Shown piece after piece: positions 27,171 to 38,580 of a stretch of 64,000 nucleotides of DNA. A program made the translations under genes and the position numbers. Below the pieces are notes generated by a model. The model searched no databases. It had not been told where the DNA came from and was given only the letters and a program-made list of their open reading frames with translations. The first letter of the stretch is position 1; each line of letters starts with the position of its first letter. Source of the DNA: Panagrolaimus kolymaensis (lineage: Eukaryota > Nematoda > Chromadorea > Rhabditida > Panagrolaimidae); contig JAJQJQ010000030.1 in the NCBI GenBank assembly GCA_028622995.1, positions 248,001-312,000 on the forward strand, written 5' to 3'.

Positions 27171-27369
27171 TTAAAGGGACATAGCTATTTCATGCCTTTT
27201 CAAAAATTTCGATACTGGGGCTGATAGGAACAGTCGGGGCGGCGCGTGTTTGAATTACCGTGTCACTTCTGTCTTACACGGTAATTCAAACACGCGCCTT
27301 ACCAAGTGTAACTTGCAGTGCCCGCAAACGAAATTTCAAAAAAGGCATGAAATAGCTATGTCCCTTTAA
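27171..27369. mobile_element. Palindromic MITE with TTAA ends
   Basis: 199 bp. Outer inverted repeats start TTAAAGGGACATAGCTATTT and match perfectly over about 26 bp, then imperfectly to about 40 bp. A second, inner palindrome has perfect 23-bp arms beginning GGCGCGTGTTTGAATTACCG (27241-27263 against 27276-27298) around a 12-base loop. TTAA at both edges fits a TTAA target duplication as used by piggyBac-type elements. There is no coding capacity. It is much richer in G/C than its surroundings. Confidence 0.85.
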
Positions 27370-28610
27370 GCCTAAAAAATTTTTATTTATCTTTTTCAAA
27401 AAGGCTTTCAGTCGCCTTTTTAAGAAAATTACTAACAGCTTTTTATTGAGATTGAATCATTACCAAAAAAACTTATCAAAAAATAATCAATAAAAAATTT
27501 GCGGAAAAAAAGAACCCTTTTTTTATTGTTTTTTATTCCACCAAAAAAAACACCGCACCGAGAATTGATTGTGATCTTCTTTTTTTCATTTTCCTTTCAT
27601 ACTTTTTTTTTAATATTTTTTATGAATGGAAATAAAAAAATAAATAAAAGTGAAATTTTTTTGTGACGTGTTAAAGTAAAAAAGAATTTTTTGTGGTAAA
27701 AAAATTATTGAATTGAAAAAGCAAATATCCAAAGCAAGAGTTTCAAAAAAAATGTGGGGGAGAAAAGAAAAGCTGAATAAACATGGAAAAAACAAAACAA
27801 AAAAGGGCAATGGATTTTTTTTTTCAAAAAAAAAATGCATACTGGAAGGTCAAATGCTTTTTGGCCAAAGACAAAATTAAAACATTTCAAGAAAATTTAG
27901 GGTCAAATTAAAAAATGAAAGTAATTAAATTTTAGCAATACTTCACAAAAAAATGTTACTTTCAACCAAGAACCTGCTCAAATGAAAAAAAATTAAACCG
28001 TAGGAAAAAACCGAATAATAGCAAACCATTTTAATTGAAATTAGTTTAGTTTTTTTAAAGGTCAACTACGTGATAAAAAATAAAATAGAACGAAATTGGT
28101 CTTTGAGTTCCAGCGGCAGAGCAGAATAAACCCATAAATTTATGTTAATTAAATTCCTACGGAAGCGATCAAACAAAAAATAATTATAAGTTGGTTTTTT
28201 AGAGCCAAAATAACCGTGCATGGACGCCATCAAAAAGAAAGATTAGTGGTTTTTGAATGAAATTTGAACCGCTTTTTTTCGTGTCTTTTTTTTGATTTGT
28301 AGCCAAAACATTTTTCAACAAACAACAACGGCAAAATAAAAAATAGCTCCCATTCGTTTTTCTTTTTCTTTTTTTTTTTTGGTGGCTAAGAAATGTGAAA
28401 GGTCAAGATGTCTTCCAAAAAAATGCCAATAAGAAGACGCATACAAATACAAATACTTTTAGGAGGCAGTGGCGGTGTTCCCTTTTTTTTATTTTCTATA
28501 TTTTGTCGGTCGTTCGTTTATTTTTTTCTCGGTGTTCAAATTTCTTGAAAAAAAAAAGACCGCAAAAAAATAAAGTGAATCAAAGCAAAGAGAAAACGAA
28601 AAACGAACGG

Positions 28611-28631
28611 GATAGATAGATAGATAGATAG
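28611..28631. repeat. (GATA)n microsatellite
   Basis: About five perfect GATA units. Confidence 0.9.
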
Positions 28632-29758
28632 AAAAAAAATATTATGGTAGATTAGGTAAATAAATAATAAATGTATTATTATTTTTTCAAGATTATAACA
28701 GCCGGAAAGAATCAAAACAAAACAAAAAGTAGGCGAAAGAAAAAAAAACTAATTGGAGCAATGAGGGAGAAAGAAAGAGATGAGAAGAAAAAAAGGAGCA
28801 ACTGCAACTGCAAAAAGAAAAAGAAAAGAAAAAACTGACCATTGAGAAAGTAAAAAAAAGAGAGAAGGGAAAAGAAAATTGAAATTCCCAGGGGTATAAA
28901 ATAAATATGGAAGAAAGAAAGAAAAAAGTTAAAAAAAAATGATTGAATGGGTTTGTCTTTTTTTGTCTGTTACGGTAATACATAGTTTTTTTTATATAGA
29001 AACAGATTTATGACGACCAAGATCACAATGACAAAGAAATATGGTACGGAATAAATGAAATGAAAATAGCCGCGTAAAAAAATAAGAGAATATAATACAA
29101 AAATTTGGTATAAAAATAAAAAAATATTTAAAAAATCGATACAAATGGCGCAATTTTTGTTTGTTTGTTTGTGCTGTTGAATGACCGACCACAGCTGTTG
29201 TTAGAGTTGGTGGAAAATTTGAATATAAATTGTTGAAAAATTTCAAAAACGACTAAAGAAAAGTTTTCAAAACTACCAAAATTTCAAAGAAAAAAGTTTT
29301 TGTTTTGAGGAATAATTTTTCGACAGTAACAATTTTTACCGAAATGATGTCATAATTTGATAACTATCATTTTCTTGTATTTATCAAAAAAAAAACTTTT
29401 ATTGCCGCTTCGCCTCCACCATTTTTTTTCATTCATAAAAAAGCAAAGAAAAAACTTTTTTTATAATCGTTAAAAATAATCAAGGTGATGATCACTGGAA
29501 TATATGGGTCTCGTCTGACTTCTAACTATGACCTTTTGCAAATTGCAACGTCATCATCATAAGTGAAGGGAGAAAGAAAGAAAGTTCAACGGGAAAGCAA
29601 AACATTCAATCATTCGGAAGTAATTTGTCAATATATTTTCTTTTTATTTATTTTTTATTTTTGAGGTAAAGAAAAAAAAGTTTCAAGAAAATAGAATAAA
29701 AAAAATTGAGAATAGTAATGGACCAAAAAATGTGGGTACATGGAAGATAATAAAATTT

Positions 29759-29805
29759 ACAGTAACACTTTTCAAGCAATATTTTTCCTAAAGTTTCGTT
29801 ACTGT
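29759..29805. repeat. Small palindrome, GATAGTAA family, ACAGTAAC variant
   Basis: Perfect 8-bp arms ACAGTAAC and GTTACTGT around about 31 bases. Confidence 0.55.
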
Positions 29806-30551
29806 CAATACAATAAGCAAAAAAAAGCAATAAAAAGAAAGAATGAAAAAATTGTTACTTCTTTTTTTGTTTTGTTATTTTTCTTTTCTCATGCACATTG
29901 ACAAGACAGTAAGAGCAAGAGCCATAAATGTGATGTTTCTCTTTTTTGTTTGAGAACTGACTGACCACGACTGCTGAGATGACTATATAAAAACAAACAA
30001 AAAAAAAGGAAAAGAGACAAACCCCAAAAAAAAAGAAACAGCAAAACAAAAAAAAGGAGTTTTTCATTTTGGCATGTTTTCTTGATCGTGCAACAAAAAT
30101 ATAACATTTTCATGAAAGCTTCTAGAAATTTAGGTTTAAAAAAATTGTAACTCAAACTTATCAAAAAAACCCTTTCTAAAAGCAAGCAAGTGAAGAATAA
30201 AAAAAACGGGATGCAAATATAAAAAAAAATACATAAAAATGGCAGCAGCAGCAATAATGAAGGAGACCGGGAGAATAAAAAAAAATTGAGGAGAAGGATG
30301 GATGGAAAAGGAGAGTTGAGTGAGTGACCTCGATCGATACTTGAAGAAGCGCGAGCGAGTATGGCTCTTTTTTTTCTTTCCTATTTTTTCTTGTCCTTTT
30401 TTATGTTTCTGGTTTTTTTTGTTGTTCTGACCATAGAGAAAGAAAAACAGTCATTGGCACAATAAAAAAAAGACAGGGAAAAACATAAAAATAGTGCCAA
30501 AAAAATTTGAATCTTGATTTTTATTTTTGTTTTTGAGGATTAATAAAAAGC

Positions 30552-30597
30552 GATAGTAACAAGTATCGTGAAAAAATTGTCAAAAATCATTACTATC
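30552..30597. repeat. Small palindrome, GATAGTAA family
   Basis: Arms GATAGTAA and TTACTATC, 8 bp perfect, around about 30 bases containing AAATTGTCAAA. Confidence 0.55.
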
Positions 30598-30926
30598 ATT
30601 TTTTCTTTAAATTCATTTTTTTTGTGAGAATAAGACTAAAATGATTTTTTTATAAATCTTTATTAAAGCTTCCAGATGCAAATAATAAAAGCTTTAAAAA
30701 ATTTAAAAAATTCTCAAAGCTATAAAAGTATATCTGTCAAAACAAATTAGGTTGAGTATCGGCCATTGTCAGCGAAAAAATCCATTTCAGGAAAAAAATT
30801 CCAAAAAAAAAAACAATAAAAAATTAACAGATGTTTTTCAGCAAAATAAATTTAGCAATTGAAGCTTTACAAATCCATTCATCGCTAGCTTTTCACTTTT
30901 TCTTTGAAAAGCTATGACATAAAAAA

Positions 30927-30975
30927 GATAGTAATCAAAAAAGATTAAATAATTTATTATTTTTTTATTACTATC
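30927..30975. repeat. Small palindrome, GATAGTAA family
   Basis: Perfect 9-bp arms GATAGTAAT and ATTACTATC around about 31 A/T bases. Confidence 0.6.
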
Positions 30976-31413
30976 TCAAAAAAATCAAAAATTAAAAAAA
31001 ATTGGAACATTTCAAAGAATATTTTTTTTCTTTCAGTTTTCATTCATTTTTTTCTTATCGAAAAAAATCAAACATGCCAACAACAACTTAAAAACAAAAA
31101 GAGAGGGAAACAGAAAACTGAAACCAGATTGAAATATATTTTTTTTTTGCCGCGGCAATAATGGTTCTTCGTCGTCGCGTCGGCGCCATTATTCGAGGTT
31201 GGCACACTCGCACTCGTTCGATGAAGAAAAAATATATGAAACAATCACATTTTTTTTTGCTTTAGTTTTATTTTTTTATACATATTTTTAACGGCCTTCT
31301 TCGAAAACAAATGGAAAAAAAGAAAAGAAATATTCGATTGGCATTGAAACTACTAAATCTAAAAAAAACATAAGTGCAGCACTGAGCTGGAAAAAAAATG
31401 AGTGTGGCATACT

Positions 31414-31899
31414 TAGGGTGGACCGATCTACCGGTAGATTGAAAAATCGGTAGATCTACCGGTAGATCTACCGGTGGATCTACCGGTAGATCTACTGAAA
31501 TCTACCGCAAGTCCAAAATTCGAAAAGAAAGGGATTTTGAATCAAGGAATACAAAATTAAGGATATAAGGCTATTTTTGGGCACAAAAATAGGTTTTGCA
31601 AACTTTTAAAAAAATTTCAATTTTTCAACAGGGTGGACCAAGCTATTACTTTCCTATCATAAACTCTCCCCTGTTAAAAAAATTCAAAAATTTTCGGAAA
31701 TAGAGAAAACATCGTTTTTATGCATTTTAGAACCTGCTAATTCATAACTTTCGCTTAAAAAACTCCGAGAACGTCTTTTTTTAAATTTTGGTGGCGCGGT
31801 AGATTTCGGTAGATTGGAAAATTTTTTCGGTAGATTTCGGTAGATCTACCGGTAGATCTACCGGTAGAATCTACTGGTAGATCTACCCGGTCCACCCTA
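31414..31899. mobile_element. hAT-like MITE built from GGTAGATCTACC repeats
   Basis: 486 bp bounded by TAGGGTGGACCG and CGGTCCACCCTA, flanked on both sides by the 8-bp duplication GGCATACT (31406-31413 and 31900-31907). An 8-bp duplication plus TAGGG ends is typical of hAT superfamily insertions. Both ends consist of many copies of the palindromic 12-mer GGTAGATCTACC and its variants, so each arm is itself a short satellite. The middle is unique A/T sequence that includes a second internal GGGTGGACC. No transposase is present. Confidence 0.85.
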
Positions 31900-34800
31900 G
31901 GCATACTGTAAAAAAAAGTTGAATGAATGAGGTTTCAAAAAAAAGGGAAATAAAAAAAAAGAGGATAATGGATTGAGAGAAAAGTGATTGAAGTAAATAA
32001 ACCGTAAAAAAGGATGAATGGAAAAAATAAAAGGTGATGGAAAGAGATTTCCCCGTTAATTGTTGCAAAGGGGTTAATTGCTGGCTTTTAAAAAAATGAT
32101 TTAAGAGTTTTCTAAAAGGAAAAATGTTTCAAAAAAATTGAGTTTAAAGTGGAGAGAATGGACAGTAATGAATTTGGTAGAAATATCGTTGAGATATTAT
32201 ACTCTCGTTTGTGATGGTTCCAAAAAAAGTTAAATGACAGAAATATATTTTGGATAATAAATTGTGAAATAACATTACTATCTTTAGTGGAAGTACAAAA
32301 TAAATCGCGGAAACAAGAGTTCTTTTAAAAATGTTTATTTTCAAAATCAAATTTTCAACTTTTCTAATATATTTTTTTCTCGACGTGGATCAAATCTCAA
32401 AAAATCTTTTCATTTTTTTGTGTGTGGCATTCCCTCTACTCAGAATATTACATAATCACTCATGCATGCCCTGACAGAGATTACTGTAACTAACACATTT
32501 TATTCTGACATGAGGGCGGGCGACGATCATAAAATGAATGAAAAAATAAGATTGCTTTCCACAACAACTAAAAAAAGAAGGCAACCATGGTTTTTGGTTT
32601 TCTCGTTCAAAAAAAAAAGCCACTACCAATTAGTTTTAAGCTGCTTTATAAAGCTTTATTTTTGCGCAGCTTGAGTTCGTCGTTGCGCCACAAAACAAAA
32701 AAATTTTAATTTTAGGGCAGACTTTTGGGGCAAAAAAAAAATAAGCTCGCGAAAAAAATGCATCCAATTAATGGAATTGGCAGGGAAAAAAGTGTACAAA
32801 AAAATAATATAAATGTTTCAAAGAAGTAACTTAAATTTATTAAATTAAAAAAAACTAAGAATTTCGAGTGATTGTAAAAAATTTCATCAAAAAATTGTCA
32901 AAAGATTGTTACTCTCATTTTTAGAAGATTTGTTTCCCACAATTTTGAATTTAAACATCTAAACAAATTTATTTTTCGCGCAACCAATTCCATTAAAAAA
33001 AAAACAGCCGCAAAAGCAAAAAAAAAAAACAATCGAATGACAACTTTAGCCTCCAAAATGAATGGCACCAACTGACGACTGACATTGACACAGAAATCAA
33101 AAAGAAAAAAAAATTGCACAGAAAAGTTTTTTTATATTCGCAAAATAAAAAAAAATGCAAATGACCAAATGCGCAAAATGTAATGTCTGCAAAAAAAAAA
33201 ATATAAAAAAATGTCTGTTGTTGCTGGTAGTTGGTTATCCTTGCAGCAAACAAACGGCAAAAGTTTTTTTTAATATTCCGATAAAGAAACTTTGGAAACA
33301 AAGAAAAAATAAAAAAAGTATGTATGTTAATTTCTTTTTCGGCGGCTCCCTCTTTCACAAATGCATTTTGCATTTTTTGTTGTTACGGCTTTCCATCATT
33401 AACGGCTCCAATAAAAAAAATTGCCAATAACAAAAAGTTTTTTTGTTGTTTTTTTTTTCTTAGCGAAGAAGGTTGGTTACAAAATGAAGGGATAATGTCA
33501 CTAATATCAAAACCAAATGATTCGATTTGCAAGCAAACAACAAAAAAAGAAAGATTATTGAGAAGAAAAAAAAAGCAAAATTAAAATATTTTTGTTAATA
33601 AAAACTTTAGAAAATCTGAGTAAATCCTGCTACGAAAAACTTATTACAGTTTTTTTTGTTGTTATAATTAATTAAAGAAAGTAATAAATAAAATTCATTA
33701 AAAAAATTTTACATAACATCACTCAAGTTAAGGATCTTGTGTTTAGAAAAATTAACTTTACACGTTTTCGTGGAGAAGCAAGCACTTTTGGTCTCTAACA
33801 TTTTTTATAAATAAATGCTTTCATTCATAAAATAATTTGATCAAAATGGCTGATAACTTTTACATATTTTATTATTTGATTTTGTTTTTCGCCACCATTA
33901 ATCTTCTTTTGAATTAAATCAAATTTAAAAAAAGATGAAGCAAACATTGACCATGCAGTTTGTCTTTTTTCCCGTCTATCATCCACAGGGTTTCACTGAA
34001 CAACATGGTATTTTTTTTCTTTGATCGATTCAATCATTTTTTTAAATAATGACCTTTTCAAATGCCATTAAAAAAAAGCATTGAATTGAAATTTTATTTT
34101 TCGAACAGTCAAACAATAAAAAAAAAGGTTCATAAAAAAAATCAAAAAATCAATGCAAATAACGAAAAACTAAGCAAATACATAGGAAGACGACCACCCG
34201 CATAGAATTTTATTTTTTTTATCGATGACGTTCACAATAAAACCGAATAAAACTAAATTGAAAGCACCAATTTGCCTTTATTTATTTATTTATTTTTCTT
34301 CGATATTGAATGTGTTCGTTTTTTGTCTGTTAGTGACCTACAACCAAATAACAACTTTTTTATTTTGCAAAAAAAAATTTATGATCCATAAAGAAATAAA
34401 ATAAAATATATTTGTCCTCTTCTTTTTCTCTGCCAGAAATGAATGGGAGAAAAAATAAATGGGAACGGAATAAAAAAGAAGAAAAGATGGAAGAATACAA
34501 TTGCCAGGTGTTAAAAAAAAGAAGGATGGTCGCTACTTCTCTTTTTTTATTGGTCAGAAAATAAAATACATAAAAAACTATCAATAAAAAAAAGAGGGAA
34601 AATGAGTTTGCTTTTTTGAAGGAAATAAAAAGAAGCATTTTTGGTTTAGGTGAAAATTAATAAAAAAGGCAGAAAAGGCAATTTCTTTACATCTTCTGCT
34701 TCGAAGATTTTATTAAACTTTTTATAAAAACCTTAAAAAATTATCACCGAAATATTCTAATTTCAAATAACACCGACCTTTTTTCTGAAATAAAAACTAA

Positions 34801-35294
34801 AAAATTGAATGGAGTTGGCAAAAATTATACATATTTATTTATTTATTCAAACTAAAATATATTGTAAATTAAAAAAAAACATCCTCTAACATAATGGTAT
34901 GAAAAAATCCTTAATTTCATATTTGCGGATGCCATACTACCTTCTCCAATCTAGTAACAAACTAACAATATGCAAATTCGAAGTTGCGCAAAAAAAACTA
35001 TGTCCCACAAAGAAAAAGACAGAAAGAATGAGAAACATCGCTTGTTGCAAAAAAAAAAATGGCGCTAAAATCAAAAATCTTCATTCTTCTATTTTTTCTT
35101 TATATTTTTTGCTTCTTTTTTTGCTAACCTTTTTATTAAAAATATTCGTTACTGACGCTTTTCATAAAGGTTTGAAAGAAGGCTCATTCTTCTTTTTGTC
35201 GTGAAGTATTTTCGTGTTTCCATATCTCTTTTTTGTTTTTCACTTTAACCAACCTTTTATTAAACTTGTCTTTCATTTTAGTTATCATCCAACT

Positions 35295-36642
35295 ATGAAA
35301 AACTTAGCAAACGTTTTTTCGCTTTCTTCAAAGAATGATGCGCCTCCTGAAACCAATGCTGTTGATGTTCCATTAACTTCACCTCCTTCTGATGCTCAAG
35401 TAGCTGCGGTGGATGATAATCAAGATAAATCAGCTGGAATCAAGAAGTCATCTCAATTTGGTTTTTTTGGAAAGAAAGACAAAGTTACTAAAGCTGAATT
35501 GCTTGAAAATGTATGAATTTGTTGTTTGCTAACTATTATCTAATATTTATTTTTAGTTTTGTGATTTGCAAAAACAACAAGAAGCTGTTGAAATTGACCA
35601 TAAAAAAGAAATGCAAGCACTCGAACTTCTGATCTCTGAAATCAAAAATCAACAACAAGCCGATAACCATGCTCGTGCAAAAAAAGAACAAGCTTTTCAA
35701 TCCCAATTTGATCAAATGGTAAAGAAATATGAAGCTGATCTCGCTGCTCGTGATAAAATGCTTCAAACATTCGAAGCCACCATTATTGATTTGAAACTTT
35801 CCATCGATGATATGAATACCATTGTCATCAAACGATTAGTTTGTAATGGCTCGAATTCTTGGAATGGTTATTCAACTCTTGATGAAAATGATACTGCTGT
35901 ACAACTTTCTCTCGACAGTTCCAAAAGATTGGCCATTAATGGCGTTGCTTCTTTTCCATCAAAGAAATTGGTTCTCACTGGTGTTGTTTCTGATTATAAC
36001 AAGAGTCCTTTCGAAGGAGGATACAATTCTTCTATCATAAGTGAAAAGAATATTTCTCGTCTACTTGCTAAAGTTGATTCCTGTAAGCTTACTGATGTAT
36101 TCCTTGATTCTCAGCTTTTATCATGGTTGGAATATGAAAAGCTCGTCGCTGGTGGAGCTATCAAAAATGTCTACTTTTATTTTGCGAAAATCAAAGACGA
36201 CTCTGATGCTTATGTTCCTCTTGAAAAGATTCTTCAATCATTACCAAACATTGAAAAAGTTTATTGGTTTGTTGATTTTTTACTTCGTTTAGACTTATTG
36301 TTTTTGGTTTGGTTTAGGCGTGATCATGGTGGATCTTACAAAAAAGAAACATTCAAGAACCTTGTCGAACTTCCTTCATTCAACAATCTTCAAGAATTCA
36401 AATTATCCAACATTCCACATAAAGATTTTGACATGGACTCGTTCTTAGATTTCATGAAGGTAAAAAGTTATTACTTCAATTTTTATGTTTTAACATTCTT
36501 ATTATTTTAGAAGCATCCCATGGCTGATTTTACTCTCAAATTTGCTTCTTTTCTTGGTTTTGGAAATACTGAAATTCAAGCCATGAAGGAAAAGATGTAT
36601 CAACTTTGTCCAACACCAGCTAAACTCAAGATTGTTAATTAA
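35295..36642 (+). CDS. Coiled-coil protein with nematode F-box-associated-like C-terminal domain (paralogue 1)
   Basis: Four exons, 35295-35510, 35557-36266, 36318-36459 and 36511-36642, encode 399 residues in phase. The first 70 residues are low-complexity with a basic FFGKKDKVTKAELL block. A heptad-like charged coiled coil follows (about residues 73-150: QKQQEAVEIDHKKEMQALEL and onward). The C-terminal 240 residues carry motifs LVLTGVVSD, ISRLLAKVDSCKLTDVF, LSWLEYEKLVAGG, VPLEKILQSLPNIEKV and FKNLVELPSFNNLQEFKLSN. The same motifs occur in the genes at 37264 and 39055, and resemble leucine-rich substrate-binding halves of nematode F-box proteins. No F-box is present; the coiled coil occupies its place. 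An acceptor TTTTAG 14 bp before the ATG suggests trans-splicing and argues against the longer upstream frame. Function unknown. Confidence 0.85.
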
Positions 36643-36713
36643 TCTCTTTTGTTGATTTTGTTTTTCTCTTTTTTCGTTATTTGTATCAAAGCTTCTTTGT
36701 TTGTTGCAACATT

Positions 36714-36719
36714 AATAAA
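36714..36719 (+). terminator. Poly(A) signal AATAAA
   Basis: AATAAA about 70 bp after the stop codon of the 35295 gene, followed by a T-rich stretch. The same context recurs behind its paralogue. Confidence 0.65.
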
Positions 36720-37263
36720 ATTTCTTTGTTATTGAATTTCTTCTTCGACTTTACTTTCTTGTTTCATTTTCTTTATTTTGTCTAATGGATTGAAATTGGT
36801 TTATGGATGTTGCTGTTTGTAGTTGAGCCCATAAACAGTAGCAGATATTATTGTTTAAACTTTACATAGTTTTTGGAGATTTATGTAAGTAACAGCATCT
36901 TACACCACAGCATTCTAAACTAATTAGAACCATTTTATATAAGTCGCAAGTTAAAAGTATACATCTTCAAGGAAGACTAAAGGTTGTGTCAATATTTTTT
37001 GTTTTTATGTAAATTTATTCCTTCAAATTGTCAAAATGATTCAGATAGCGCGCCAAAATGTTATGTTCCACAACGAAAAGGTTCACAATATCGTTTACTG
37101 TTTAAAAAAAGGCGGTAGAATCAGAAATTGTTTACAAAACAAAGTCTTTTCATCTTTTTTTCCATTTCTTCCATCGTAATTTTTTTTCGTGTTTCCATAC
37201 TCCATATTTTTTTATGTTAACCGTTTTATTAAACTTATCTTTTATTTTAGTTATCATCTAACT

Positions 37264-38491
37264 ATGAAAAGCTTAGCAAATGTTTTTTCGTTTTCTTCAA
37301 AGAATGATGCGCCTCCTGAAACCAATGTTGTTGATGTTCCATTAACGTCACCTGATGCTCAAGTTGCTGTTGGAGATGGTCAACGAAAACCTGGAATCAA
37401 GAGATCATTTAGTTTCTTTGGAAAGAAAGACAAAGTCACAAAAGCTGAATTGCTTGAAAAGGTATGTATTTGCTGTTTGCTAACTATTATCTAATATTCA
37501 TTTTTAGATTCTTGATTTGCAAAAGCAACATAAAGCTGTCGAAATTAGCCATAAAGAAGAAATACAAGCTTTTCAATCTCAACTCGATCAGATGGAAAAG
37601 AAACATGAAACTGATGTTGCTACTCGGGATGAAATGCATAAAACACTTGAAGCCACCATTTTTGATTTAAAGTATACCGTTGCTGATATCAATCCAATTT
37701 ATGTCAAAAAACTTGAACTTCGTGGAGCGGATCTTTGGCATGCTTATTCAACTCTTGATGAAAATGAAACACCTACAAAGATTTCTATTTTTGATTCTAA
37801 CAATTTGGCTCTCAATGATATGGTTACTCATAAGAAGTTGATTCTTACTGGTGTTATTTCTGATTGTTTCAAGAATCCCTTCGAAGGAAGTGCTAAATAC
37901 TATTGGGTTGGAATTGATGGAATGAACTTATCTCGCTTGCTTGTTAAAATTGATTCCTGTAAGCTTACTGATTTATTTTTTTACTATCACATTTTGTCAT
38001 GGAAAGAATATGAAAAGCTCGTTGCTGGTGGAACAATCAAAAATGTTTATTGGTATATTATTCATATCAAAGACGACTATGGTGTTTATGTTCCTCTTGA
38101 AAAGATCCTTAAAAAATTACCTAATCTTGAACGATTTTATATGTTAGTTTACTTTTCTCTTAAATATTTATGATTGATTTTCGTTTTAGGTGTGATCGTG
38201 GTGGATCTTACAAAAAAGAAACATTCAAAAACCTTCTCCAACTTCCATCATTCAAGAATCTTCAAGAATTCAAGTTATCCAACATTTTCAAAGAAGGTTT
38301 TGATATGGTTTCTTTCTTTGGTTTCATGAAGGTAAATTTACTATTTTGTTTTCAATGGTTTTAACATTCATTTTTTTTAGAAACATCCTAATGCGCACTT
38401 TACTCTTGAATTTGCTTCAATTGATCAAGCTATGAAGGAAAAGATCTATAAAAATTGTCCAAAAAAGGCTAAACTTACAATTGATAATTAA
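37264..38491 (+). CDS. Coiled-coil protein with F-box-associated-like domain (paralogue 2)
   Basis: Four exons, 37264-37461, 37508-38142, 38190-38331 and 38381-38491, give 361 residues. Introns sit at the same places and phases as in the 35295 gene, and the proteins align throughout: MKSLANVFSFSSKNDAPPET at the start, a coiled coil from about residue 67, then LILTGVISD, LSRLLVKIDSCKLTDLF, LSWKEYEKLVAGG and LPSFKNLQEFKLSN. It lacks about 20 residues of the coiled coil and 7 residues near the C-terminus. Flanking non-coding DNA is also duplicated, so the event was a tandem segment duplication of about 1.9 kb. Role unknown. Confidence 0.85.
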
Positions 38492-38574
38492 TCTCTTTTG
38501 TTGATTTTGTTTTCCTCTTTTTTCGTTATGTGTATCAATGCTTTTATTATTTATTGTTTGTTTGTTGATACATA

Positions 38575-38580
38575 AATAAA
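38575..38580 (+). terminator. Poly(A) signal AATAAA
   Basis: AATAAA about 85 bp after the stop codon, in the same AATAAAATTTCTTTG context as behind the upstream paralogue. Confidence 0.65.

Larger units (their letters stand above)
14695..35294. other. 20.6 kb gene-free region between divergent genes
   Basis: No exon could be supported in about 20.6 kb. Open frames are short and read A/T tracts (poly-Phe, poly-Lys). Content is runs of AAAA/TTTT, plus-strand polypurine stretches (16810-16870, 23440-23550, 28730-28940), many TACTGTA/TACCGTA heptamers, small palindromes, a C12 tract and two MITEs. The flanking genes point away from it (C2H2 gene leftwards, coiled-coil gene rightwards). It could therefore be a large regulatory region, an old repeat graveyard, or hold undetected non-coding RNAs. 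Confidence 0.6.

Noticed and set aside
35214..35294. Upstream in-frame extension (MFPYLFFVFHFNQPF) of the first coiled-coil gene
   Set aside because: An acceptor TTTTAG lies 14 bp before the internal ATG, and the extension is intron-like and poorly conserved in the paralogue.
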